Shown: positions 1 through 5,107, counted from the stretch's first letter. The stretch: 7,787 nucleotides of DNA from Fidelibacterota bacterium (GCA_030629925.1 DAOVOB010000041.1:1-7787), one strand, 5' to 3'. Translations and numbers: made by a program. The notes: generated from the sequence alone by a model not told the origin.

Positions 1-18
1 AACCAATTTTGTCGTCCC

Positions 19-66
19 TTATTGGGCAATAACAATGGGCTGACACTAGGACTAATGCTACCCATC
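19..66. repeat. Palindrome plus REP-like 'gggctgacac...ctaatgctaccc' repeat remnant
   Basis: Two small structures lie side by side. TTATTG-GG-CAATAA (19-32) is a perfect 14-base palindrome. The stretch 35-65 begins ATGGGC and ends CCCAT, so its ends can pair around the interior 'tgacac...ctaatgct'. That interior resembles the 'GGGCTGACnnn...GGCTAATGnn...CCC' text seen as dispersed repeats in many environmental bacterial genomes; this comparison is from memory. No coding sequence covers the stretch. It is probably a decayed copy of a dispersed hairpin repeat. The left window edge prevents judging whether it follows a gene as a terminator. Confidence 0.35.
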
Positions 67-134
67 AATTTTAAAACTTTCTTTGTCTCATCTTTTTAAA
101 GCCCCTATCTTTGTTGTGATATAAGGAATTCAAC

Positions 135-242
135 ATGACAGAGACGATTACACTTCCCGCAGCTCAAAGCGATCTTGATTTTCCTTTGATGAAAGCGATA
201 AAACCTCACACAGAGGCACAAAGGGTTTTGAAGACACTATAA
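135..242 (+). pseudogene. Truncated N-terminus of a nitroreductase-like (SagB-type) gene
   Basis: An ATG at 135 is preceded by AAGGAA at 123-128 with 6 bases between, a good ribosome binding site. It opens a frame of only 35 codons ending at TAA 240-242. The first 23 or so residues (ITLPAAQ near residues 5-11, then FPLMKAIK at 16-23) resemble the start of SagB/ThcOx-type nitroreductases, which typically begin with a 'i.LP.P.....PLm.al..R.S.R' stretch. After residue 23 the match stops. The DNA becomes 'cacacagaggcacaaaggg' text of the dispersed-repeat type, and no arginine-rich FMN-binding motif follows. The gene therefore appears broken by a repeat or deletion, leaving its start signal in place. 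The family assignment rests on about 20 residues and is tentative. Confidence 0.4.
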
Positions 243-251
243 ATATAATAT

Positions 252-269
252 GCCTCTCACAAAGGCACG
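252..269 (+). repeat. Left arm of an 18-base inverted repeat flanking the GNAT gene
   Basis: GCCTCTCACAAAGGCACG here matches the reverse complement of 1137-1154 at 17 of 18 positions, the first 13 being perfect. The two arms point toward each other around the nitroreductase-side spacer, the fmt fragment and the GNAT gene. The text also belongs to a loose 'cacaaaggcac' family seen again near 206-225 and 2697-2727. The pairing could therefore be two independent copies of a dispersed repeat rather than the ends of one element. Confidence 0.45.
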
Positions 270-291
270 GCCCTTTCGACTTTTCGACAGG

Positions 292-353
292 TCCACCACA
301 TCTATCTTCCGTTTACCTGGGGACCGTAATTCTTGTGGCAAGAAATAGTCATC
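292..353 (-). pseudogene. Fragment of an fmt 3' region (diverged copy)
   Basis: Read on the minus strand, these 62 bases align without gaps to 5157-5218 inside the intact fmt gene, with 48 of 62 positions identical by my count. In the fmt frame the fragment reads DDYFLPQELRSPGKRKIDVVD, close to the DGYFLPQELQSPGRRKMDIVD stretch near the Fmt C-terminus. Nine of the fourteen changed bases are silent and the amino acid changes are mostly conservative (R/K, M/I, I/V). It has therefore diverged like a working gene and not like neutral junk. This suggests it came from a foreign or paralogous functional fmt rather than from recent copying of the local gene. It has no start or stop and the surrounding DNA does not continue the gene. 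It cannot encode a product. Confidence 0.75.
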
Positions 354-493
354 CACTCCTACTCTTTACTCCCTACTTCTTACTCCTTTCTCGTTGCCCA
401 AATTAACATTGCGAATAAAGTTGAATTTTATTAGTTTGCTACTTCTTAAATAATAAAAGCCATGGGAAACGAAACAGGCAATAAAAAATATAG

Positions 494-507
494 ATGTACC
501 GGTACAT
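494..507. promoter_or_regulatory. Perfect 14-bp palindrome upstream of the GNAT gene (candidate operator)
   Basis: ATGTACCGGTACAT is a perfect 14-base palindrome, 38 bases before the GNAT start codon. It abuts an AT-rich TATAGAAT stretch (507-514) that could serve as a -10 element. No convincing -35 is visible. A symmetric site overlapping a promoter is what a dimeric repressor or activator would bind, but no regulator gene sits next to it. A chance palindrome cannot be excluded. Confidence 0.35.
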
Positions 508-544
508 ATAGAATAACATTAGGTGAAATAGAATAGAGGTAAAA

Positions 545-1039
545 TTGAGCAAACTTCAGAATCTAAAATTTGATAAAATATTTAAAAAAGATATCTCTGT
601 ACTATCTAAAATTATGAAAAAAGCATTTGATCATGATACTTCTTTACATACAGATTTGGAGACCGGGGGACCCAGCGGTTATGATGATGGAACATTTTTG
701 GAGAAGTGGATAAACAAAGATGAAATAATCTCATTTAAGTTTTCTAATAAAAACCAAGTATTGGGAGCTTTTTTCATAAGTACAAGCGGTGAATTAGAAA
801 AGACTTTAGAAATGCTTTTTATAGATCCTGCATTTTCTAATCAAGGTTTTGGTTATAAAGCTTGGGTATTTATACAAGACTTATTTTCTGAAACAAGAAT
901 TTGGAAAACTTCAACACCTGGATATTCAAAGAGGAATCATAATTTTTATGTTAATAAATGCGGATTCAAGATATACAAAATAGATAACTCAAAAAATATT
1001 TATGATGAATGTTATTATCTTGAAAAAATAATGGAATAA
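545..1039 (+). CDS. GNAT-family N-acetyltransferase
   Basis: The 164-residue protein has the layout of a stand-alone GNAT acetyltransferase, an enzyme that moves an acetyl group from acetyl-CoA to an amine. A central beta strand, EMLFIDPAF (residues 89-97), leads into the acetyl-CoA pyrophosphate loop, here N99-Q100-G101-F102-G103-Y104, which fits the (Q/R)-x-x-G-x-G/A motif A. NHNFYVNKCGFKIYKI (131-146) is the typical motif B, where an 'FY.k.GF' helix-strand closes the fold. The start is TTG at 545, chosen because AGAGGT (535-540) lies 4 bases upstream and no ATG gives the full fold. The gene is visibly more AT-rich than the genes at the right of the window, which suggests separate acquisition. 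It stands alone between repeat-rich spacers. The substrate cannot be told: antibiotic, polyamine, peptide or protein N-terminus are all possible. Confidence 0.82.
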   Translation: MSKLQNLKFDKIFKKDISVLSKIMKKAFDHDTSLHTDLETGGPSGYDDGTFLEKWINKDEIISFKFSNKNQVLGAFFISTSGELEKTLEMLFIDPAFSNQGFGYKAWVFIQDLFSETRIWKTSTPGYSKRNHNFYVNKCGFKIYKIDNSKNIYDECYYLEKIME

Positions 1040-1073
1040 TTCTACCTCACCTAACACAGGCTATAAAACTTCG

Positions 1074-1107
1074 TCGCTTTGCTCGTCCCTCTCTCCGGGC
1101 GATATGA
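1074..1107 (+). repeat. Dispersed repeat fragment 'tcgctttgct...ctctccgg'
   Basis: The text TCGCTTTGCT...CTCTCCGGGCGATATGA here is a diverged copy of the TCGCTTTGCTCTCTCCGG...GATGACA text at 3078-3109, with a few bases inserted. Such 'ctccgctttgct...cgagatgaca' strings recur as non-coding dispersed repeats in many environmental genomes. It lies in the spacer between the GNAT gene and the convergent dehydrogenase gene. Confidence 0.5.
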
Positions 1108-1136
1108 TAATCTTGCTTTTGTGCCTTCGAATTCTT

Positions 1137-1154
1137 CGTGACTTTGTGAGAGGC
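1137..1154 (-). repeat. Right arm of the 18-base inverted repeat flanking the GNAT gene
   Basis: This is the reverse complement of 252-269 with one mismatch; CTTTGTGAGAGGC at 1142-1154 is the perfect 13-base part. Together the arms enclose about 0.87 kb containing the fmt fragment and the GNAT gene. There is no transposase between them. Confidence 0.45.
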
Positions 1155-1196
1155 TTTCGATTCTTCGACTATTCACCTCATAGACTTTTCAACATT

Positions 1197-2345
1197 TCAA
1201 CTCTTTATAAAATCATGCGGATAATCTGACCTGCGATGCTGAAAAGTTAGAACAGATTCTTTTTTAACCACACCGGCATCAACATTAATCGCCTTTTGAA
1301 TGGTCGTGTTTTTCATCCAACTATCATGACCATCTAAAATTGTTGCTAAATAAACAATGAGTGCGGCAGATATTGATCTTGAAGCACTTTCCCATAGATA
1401 ACTTGGGGTATGATCAACGGCATAATAGTGGATGTTTTCAATATCCAGTATTGGATTTTTAAACGATGTTGGCTTGGCAAAATAGAATCCCATTCCTTCA
1501 TCGCAACTAACGTCAATAATTAAACTACCCGGTTTTAAGATGTCTTTTTCATCTTCTGTAACAAAATCGATAGGATTGTCTGTATCCTGATAGGTGCCAT
1601 TAATAATGATCTCAGATTCACTGATCAACTTGGATAAAGGTTCAACCGTCCCATCATGTTCTATCGTTACCATTCTGGCTTCCCCCTTCTTGCCTTTACG
1701 CATGCGAACGTAATTAACATCTAAAATTTCTTCGCGTACTTCTTGATCAGGTCGTTGAATACAAATGGTAATATCTCCGAAACCATGAGCTTTGAGTGCA
1801 TAAATAGCCCCACGACTTACCGCTCCAAAACTAAAAATAACGACTTTACGTTGCTTACCAAAATGACCATCAATACCCCTTAATTGTAATGCATGAATCA
1901 CGGCGCAATAGCCTGCCATTTCATTATTCTTATAAAAGGTATGTCTGCCCTTTTGACCATTTGGAGACCAGACAAACATATCCTCAAAAGCAATGAGTGT
2001 TAATTTTCGATCGATGGCAGTTTGCGTAATATCACCTTGCTGCGCGCAATGCGGATAACCCCAAATGAAGCCTCCTTCACGTATTTCTTGTAAATCTGCC
2101 AATACCGGTTTCGCAATAATGACCGAAGCAATGTCAGTCAATAATTCATGACGAGAAGCAACGCCTCCGGCTTGAGAAACAAAAAAATCATCATTCAGAC
2201 CAAAAGGTGCACCGTATCCCTTTTCAAAAATTAATTGTTTCCTGACATCCTCAGGTAAACGTGATAGATGATCCGGATGGATGGGTACGCGTTTTTCATT
2301 TTCTTTTCTTGAAGTTCCAATAACACCTAAGCGTTGTATTTTCAT
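1197..2345 (-). CDS. N5-(carboxyethyl)ornithine synthase / alanine dehydrogenase-family oxidoreductase
   Basis: This 382-residue NAD(P)-dependent enzyme belongs to the alanine dehydrogenase/transhydrogenase fold group. The N-terminal domain (about 1-140) carries KRVPIHPDHL (18-27), the family's substrate-side 'ERRV.l.P' motif, and the YKNNEMAGYCAV block (138-149). The nucleotide-binding domain (about 140-320) has a Rossmann loop G174-A-V-S-R-G179, then EIIINGTYQDTDNP (245-258), KPGSLIIDVSCDEG (271-284) and YYAVDHTPSYLWESAS (307-322). The last four blocks resemble lactococcal N5-(carboxyethyl)ornithine synthase, which reductively joins pyruvate to ornithine or lysine, more than true alanine dehydrogenase. 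That is a judgement from recalled sequence. I chose ATG 2345 over an in-frame ATG at 2408 because AAAGGAG (2351-2357) sits 5 bases upstream and the 21 extra residues do not look like family sequence. The gene is monocistronic and converges on the GNAT gene. Confidence 0.65.
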   Translation of the reverse strand: MKIQRLGVIGTSRKENEKRVPIHPDHLSRLPEDVRKQLIFEKGYGAPFGLNDDFFVSQAGGVASRHELLTDIASVIIAKPVLADLQEIREGGFIWGYPHCAQQGDITQTAIDRKLTLIAFEDMFVWSPNGQKGRHTFYKNNEMAGYCAVIHALQLRGIDGHFGKQRKVVIFSFGAVSRGAIYALKAHGFGDITICIQRPDQEVREEILDVNYVRMRKGKKGEARMVTIEHDGTVEPLSKLISESEIIINGTYQDTDNPIDFVTEDEKDILKPGSLIIDVSCDEGMGFYFAKPTSFKNPILDIENIHYYAVDHTPSYLWESASRSISAALIVYLATILDGHDSWMKNTTIQKAINVDAGVVKKESVLTFQHRRSDYPHDFIKS

Positions 2346-2640
2346 GAGTTCTCCTTTGAGAATTTTGTATAGAATAAACTCCTGTCGGCTCGACGATCCG
2401 TAGTTCAATAAGAAATCATTTGCTGGAGTAAAGGTTATATTATGTGAGTAGCAAAATAAAATAATGACTGATTGAAATCATAAATGGCTTAAACCTGTTA
2501 ACATGATACACCATTTTTCTAAGAAATGCTTGCTTTAAATAATTATTATTTAAACAGTTAACAATAATTTCAGCCTATAACATTGGGGCATAAAGCATGC
2601 GGGTTTTAATAAAGGTTTGACACGAAATTGTTGTAGAGGT
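2346..2640. other. Non-coding upstream spacer of the dehydrogenase gene, nothing assignable
   Basis: About 300 AT-rich bases without a supportable gene. Two GTTAAC hexamers occur about 60 bases apart (near 2498 and 2559). A TTGACA at 2617-2622 has no matching -10 at normal spacing. The promoter for the minus-strand dehydrogenase must lie here, for instance around the AATATAACC text read on the minus strand near 2432-2440, but I cannot fix it. I see no RNA gene. Confidence 0.4.
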
Positions 2641-2736
2641 TTCAGCGTCAACGGGTGACATTGAACCGCCGCTTGCGGGCAGTTAAGAATAATACTTCAC
2701 ACAAAGACGCAAAGGTTCACAAGGCACAATTCCTTG

Positions 2737-2862
2737 GAGACCCCAAAGGGTCGAATATGATAGAATCCTATCTCAAATTAAAAAAGGACCCCGGGAGGGG
2801 TCCAATATGTTCATCGTTCATCGTTTATCGTTTCAAGATTTCCATCGCATGAATAGATCCTT
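2737..2862 (+). repeat. Bipartite hairpin repeat, copy A
   Basis: The copy contains two hairpins of one type: GACCCC-aaa-GGGTC (2739-2752), then about 33 bases of linker, then GGACCCC-ggga-GGGGTCC (2786-2803). It continues into 'aatatgttcatcgttcatcg' and 'cgcatgaatagatc' (2846-2859). The same order and near-identical spacing return at 2951-3071, with bases 2786-2826 identical to 3002-3042 over 41 positions. Two like hairpins a fixed distance apart is the arrangement of REP/BIME-type elements. No protein is plausibly encoded; open frames across it only translate the repeat. Confidence 0.7.
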
Positions 2863-2950
2863 TCCAACCTGCGCTCAATGAGCTACGGTGAACAGGCACT
2901 TCGTTCAGGATGACAGATTGACAACCTTTCAATTTCTCAATTATTTCCCT
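2863..2950. other. Non-coding spacer between the two hairpin repeats, with dispersed-repeat text
   Basis: Read on the minus strand this contains 'atcctgaacgaagtgcc' text followed by 'caccgtagctcattgagcgc'. Such strings recur non-coding in many environmental bacterial genomes and often get mistranslated as small hypothetical proteins. No start signal or conserved domain supports a gene. Confidence 0.45.
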
Positions 2951-3071
2951 GTAGACCCCGCAAGGGGTCAAATATAGTAATATTTTATCCCAAATGGAAA
3001 CGGACCCCGGGAGGGGTCCAATATGTTCATCGTTCATCGTTTTAAAATCTCTTTCGCATGAATAGATCTCT
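2951..3071 (+). repeat. Bipartite hairpin repeat, copy B
   Basis: This is the second copy of the element at 2737-2862. It has hairpin GACCCC-gcaa-GGGGTC (2954-2969), a linker, hairpin GGACCCC-ggga-GGGGTCC (3002-3019), 'aatatgttcatcgttcatcg', then 'cgcatgaatagatc' (3055-3068). The first hairpin differs from copy A in loop and stem bases, yet pairing is kept (GGGTC against GACCC in A, GGGGTC against GACCCC in B). This suggests that the structure matters more than the sequence. The second hairpin is identical in both copies. Confidence 0.7.
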
Positions 3072-3120
3072 CCACTACGCTCGCTTTGCTCTCTCCGGTC
3101 GAGATGACACACCTACGCTA

Positions 3121-3136
3121 TCCCGAAGCATCGGGA
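3121..3136. repeat. Short hairpin TCCCGA-agca-TCGGGA
   Basis: A perfect 6-bp stem with a 4-base loop, followed by 'cggtgtgcaggcag'. The hairpin at 4969-4984 (CCCCGA-tagt-TCGGGG followed by 'tgccgttggcaggca') has the same form and similar trailing text, so the two look like copies of one dispersed repeat. No T-tract follows on the plus strand, so a terminator role is unlikely there. Confidence 0.5.
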
Positions 3137-3166
3137 CGGTGTGCAGGCAGGCTTCGTCGTATTTTG

Positions 3167-3255
3167 CCTTTTGCCTTTATACTTTTGACTTTTGCCCTGA
3201 CCTCAGGTCATTCCCATTCATCCAATCTACCACATCCCTCTTCCGTCTCCCGGAA
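3167..3255 (-). pseudogene. Duplicate of the fmt 3' end (possible attachment-site or recombination scar)
   Basis: These 89 bases align without gaps to 5098-5186, the last 26 or so codons of fmt plus its stop and about 10 bases beyond, with only nine or so differences. Read on the minus strand in the fmt frame it gives GRRKRDVVDWMNGN then DLRSGQKSKV and the same TAA stop. Several changes are silent (GGC/GGG, CGT/CGG, AAC/AAT, AAA/AAG), so it diverged as coding sequence. Both copies keep the perfect inverted repeat TGACCTCAGGTCA (3198-3210 here, 5129-5141 in fmt). The two copies are direct repeats 1931 bases apart and enclose exactly the HipBST operon with its spacers. It has no upstream gene body and is not expressed as Fmt. 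Confidence 0.85.
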
Positions 3256-3282
3256 TGATTAAAGTTTTTGAATCGCCACCAT

Positions 3283-3302
3283 AATTTAAATATATTTTAA
3301 TT
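3283..3302. promoter_or_regulatory. hipBST operator-like site O1
   Basis: ATTTAAATATATTTTAAT (3284-3301) is nearly symmetric. It matches the sites at 3345-3362 (on the opposite strand) and 3406-3423 at most positions, with consensus ATTTAAATATAnTTnAAT. Three such sites upstream of one XRE-repressor gene are best read as binding sites for HipB. AT-richness makes chance similarity easier, so confidence is moderate. Confidence 0.45.
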
Positions 3303-3344
3303 TTCCCCACAATACCTTAAGCAAACACAGTAATTGTCGTCATT

Positions 3345-3362
3345 ATTTAATTATATTTAAAT
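3345..3362. promoter_or_regulatory. hipBST operator-like site O2, abutting the -35
   Basis: ATTTAATTATATTTAAAT is, on the minus strand, ATTTAAATATAATTAAAT, the best internal match to O3. It ends 4 bases before the TTGACA -35 element, so a bound repressor would lie against the RNA polymerase footprint. Confidence 0.5.
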
Positions 3363-3366
3363 ATTC

Positions 3367-3395
3367 TTGACATCTCATGCGATTACGTTTATATT
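3367..3395 (+). promoter_or_regulatory. hipBST promoter (sigma70 type)
   Basis: TTGACA (3367-3372) and TATATT (3390-3395) are separated by exactly 17 bases, a near-consensus housekeeping promoter. Transcription would start around 3402, leaving a leader of about 30 bases before hipB. The promoter sits between operator-like sites O2 and O3, fitting the autoregulation typical of toxin-antitoxin operons. Confidence 0.75.
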
Positions 3396-3405
3396 TGTCA
3401 TAGAA

Positions 3406-3423
3406 GTTTAAATATAATTTAAT
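3406..3423. promoter_or_regulatory. hipBST operator-like site O3, at the transcription start
   Basis: GTTTAAATATAATTTAAT lies between the predicted transcription start and the hipB start codon and matches O1 and O2. Repressor bound here and at O2 would bracket the promoter. The site also fills the position where a ribosome binding site would be: no Shine-Dalgarno sequence precedes hipB ATG 3431. Confidence 0.5.
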
Positions 3424-3430
3424 TTTTACC

Positions 3431-3634
3431 ATGACAAAAAAAGAATTAGGTCAAACAATCAAGGAGAGACGAAGGACTCTGGCTATCTCGCAGAGAGTGC
3501 TTGCCGATTATACGGGATTATCCGTGGTGACACTGTCACAGATCGAAGGAGGTAAAGCCAATCCCTCTTTCGACACCTTGAATGAGATACTGCATTACTT
3601 GAACCTTGAGATAAAACTTGAACTGAGACAATAA
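3431..3634 (+). CDS. hipB: HipB-like XRE-family antitoxin/repressor
   Basis: A 67-residue DNA-binding protein that is almost nothing but one XRE/Cro-type helix-turn-helix. LGQTIKERRRTLAIS (6-20) is helix 1. SQRVLADYTGLS (20-31) and VVTLSQIEGGKANPS (32-46) form the HTH and the recognition helix with its usual 'G+.nPs' ending. A short C-terminal strand, LEIKLELR, is typical of HipB proteins, which dimerise through it. It should repress its own operon and help anchor the HipS-HipT complex on DNA. Translation starts at ATG 3431 without a visible Shine-Dalgarno sequence. The stop TAA (3632-3634) directly touches the hipS ATG with no spacer, so the genes are translationally coupled. Confidence 0.85.
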   Translation: MTKKELGQTIKERRRTLAISQRVLADYTGLSVVTLSQIEGGKANPSFDTLNEILHYLNLEIKLELRQ

Positions 3635-3958
3635 ATGAAGGTCAAAGTCATCTACAAGGAAAAATATCTTGCCGGCTTGCTGTGGCGGGATGAAAACGGC
3701 TATCATTTTGAATACGACAATGATTTCATCAAGGATGAAGATGGCTACCCGATCTCGGTAAATATGCCAAAATCTCAAAAAACATATCACTCAAACATAT
3801 TATTTCCGCTTTTTCAGTCCATGCTCTCTGAGGGATATAACCGTGAGCTGCAATGCAAGGCCCTTGGTATTGATACACATGATGACTGGAATTTACTGAT
3901 CAACACCTGTGGTCATGATACGATCGGAGCAATAACGATCAAAAGAAATGAGGAATAA
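3635..3958 (+). CDS. hipS: HipS-like protein: free-standing HipA N-terminal domain (antitoxin)
   Basis: This 107-residue protein corresponds to the N-terminal subdomain that is fused to the kinase in ordinary HipA. Visible family blocks are YLAGLLWRDENGYHFEYD (11-28), PISVNMP (39-45), ILFPLFQSMLSEGYNREL (55-72), the ALGID-x-D segment with NLLINTCGHDTIGAITI (85 onward), and a charged tail. In the three-gene HipBST system, known from enteropathogenic E. coli, this small protein is the one that neutralises the HipT kinase. As I recall it does so by inserting a tryptophan into the active site. Here the usual 'EGWnrel' motif reads EGYNREL, with Tyr68 at the tryptophan position. It starts immediately after the hipB stop. 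Its TAA overlaps the next ATG by one base. No strong Shine-Dalgarno is seen, in keeping with coupling. Confidence 0.82.
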   Translation: MKVKVIYKEKYLAGLLWRDENGYHFEYDNDFIKDEDGYPISVNMPKSQKTYHSNILFPLFQSMLSEGYNRELQCKALGIDTHDDWNLLINTCGHDTIGAITIKRNEE

Positions 3959-4920
3959 TGGCGTATTGCAACGGATGTTTAAAAGATGATACAAGAGGAT
4001 TCTGTCCGGCCTGCGAAAGTAAATTATTCAACAGGTCAAAGGTCTTCCCTGTTCTTGATTTTAACTGGGATGACATTGAAAATAAAAGTCAGAGCTATCC
4101 TTCGGGATTCAGCATTTCCGGCGTACAGCCCAAGGGATTCATCGGGAGAAACAAGAATAAACTCTTGGTTCCGAACATTGACATCGAATCCATGTACATT
4201 GTAAAACCTTTTCTGGATTCAAGAAAAACACTCGCAATGGATTCTCCCGCAAATGAACATGTGACCATGACGATGGCCGATCAATTATTAAATATTTCAA
4301 CAGCGAAATGTGCTTTTATGCAATTTGCCAATGGGGAACCCGTCTATCTTACCCGAAGATTTGATCGGGATAATAAGGGAAATAAATTGCGTCAGGAAGA
4401 CTTTGTTTCTGTGTTGAATGCGACACCCGAAGACAAATATTATAAATATAATTCATTCTCCTATGAAGATGCGGGCGAAAAACTTAATCCAACAGACAAA
4501 ATAAAATTCATTAAAATTCTCATTTTCAATTTTCTGACAGGAAACGGTGATGTTCATCTCAAAAACCTTTCATTTTTGGAATCTAAGGATGGCGATATGC
4601 TGTTATCTCCGTCATATGATCTCATGAATACAAAGCTGCACATTCAGGATCCTCAGATTGCTATGAATCTTTTCAAAGAAATGGAGAGGACAAAAGAACA
4701 CCTATTATCAACATCCTATGACTACACCATCAACAGCTTTATAGAATTGGGAAAACGATTAGAGATCAAAGAAAATATCTTAAATAAAACAGTCGAAGAA
4801 TTCAGAGAATTAAAATCCGATATGCTTAAATTTGTTGATAAGTCATTCTTGTCTGACCATGGGAAACAAAAGTATAAAGATGTTATTGAGAAACATTACA
4901 AACAATTGTTTTCTACTTAA
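3958..4920 (+). CDS. hipT: HipT-like serine/threonine kinase toxin with N-terminal Cys4 motif
   Basis: The 320-residue protein matches the HipA kinase core without the N-terminal subdomain, which is encoded separately by hipS. It starts with C4-x2-C7-x8-C16-x2-C19, a small zinc-ribbon-like motif. The phosphate loop follows: SISGVQPK (52-59), whose S52-I-S54 pair corresponds to the autophosphorylated serines described for HipT. Then come K83 in IVKPF (ATP lysine), NEH (99-101), RRFDR (133-137), the catalytic loop D198-V-H-L-K-N203, and the metal-binding YDL at 220-222 (D221). All catalytic residues appear intact, so the kinase should be active. HipA/HipT toxins phosphorylate aminoacyl-tRNA synthetases (GltX for HipA, TrpS for E. 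coli HipT) and stop translation; the target here is unknown. The ATG overlaps the hipS stop by one base, with GAGGA at 3950-3954. Confidence 0.85.
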   Translation: MAYCNGCLKDDTRGFCPACESKLFNRSKVFPVLDFNWDDIENKSQSYPSGFSISGVQPKGFIGRNKNKLLVPNIDIESMYIVKPFLDSRKTLAMDSPANEHVTMTMADQLLNISTAKCAFMQFANGEPVYLTRRFDRDNKGNKLRQEDFVSVLNATPEDKYYKYNSFSYEDAGEKLNPTDKIKFIKILIFNFLTGNGDVHLKNLSFLESKDGDMLLSPSYDLMNTKLHIQDPQIAMNLFKEMERTKEHLLSTSYDYTINSFIELGKRLEIKENILNKTVEEFRELKSDMLKFVDKSFLSDHGKQKYKDVIEKHYKQLFST

Positions 4921-4931
4921 CAATAATGAAT

Positions 4932-4964
4932 GGTCACGCTACGCCATTCGTAGCTTTCTTGACC
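4932..4964 (+). terminator. Candidate terminator of the hipBST operon
   Basis: GCTACG-ccatt-CGTAGC (4938-4954) forms a 6-bp stem followed by TTTCTT. An outer GGTCA (4932-4936) and TGACC (4960-4964) can pair around it. It begins 11 bases after the hipT stop. The T-tract is short and the outer pairing would consume part of it, so efficiency is uncertain. Confidence 0.45.
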
Positions 4965-5107
4965 AGTGCCCCGATAGTTCGGGGTGCCGTTGGCAGGCAA
5001 TTGACAATTGATAAAGGACAAAGGACAATTCAGTTAGCAATTAACAATTGACAATTAACAACTAATATTTATCGTTCTTCGTTTATAGTTTATAGTTCCT
5101 TTTGCCT
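4965..5107. other. Repeat-rich spacer between hipT and fmt
   Basis: It contains hairpin CCCCGA-tagt-TCGGGG (4969-4984), then low-complexity micro-repeats of 'caattgacaatt', 'aaaggacaaaggac' and 'aattaacaattgac' type up to about 5062, and 'gtttatagtttatagtt' near 5080. This is non-coding debris of the kind that accumulates beside the other repeats here. It ends at the fmt stop region that is duplicated at 3167. Confidence 0.5.

Noticed and set aside
2346..2408. Longer start (ATG 2408) for the dehydrogenase
   Set aside because: The extra 21 residues do not resemble the family, and a strong AAAGGAG precedes ATG 2345 at ideal spacing.
2617..2645. Plus-strand promoter beginning with TTGACA at 2617
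   Set aside because: No -10 element at 15-19 bases, and no gene downstream.
2655..3258. Three small open frames (2655-2852 plus, 2825-3112 minus, 3058-3258 plus) that could be called hypothetical proteins
   Set aside because: They merely translate dispersed hairpin repeats and the fmt-end fragment. There are no ribosome binding sites or domains, and they overlap one another.
3536..4204. Open frames 3536-3790 (minus) and 3986-4204 (plus) within hipBST
   Set aside because: They overlap hipB/hipS and hipT, which have clear family motifs; the alternatives show none.
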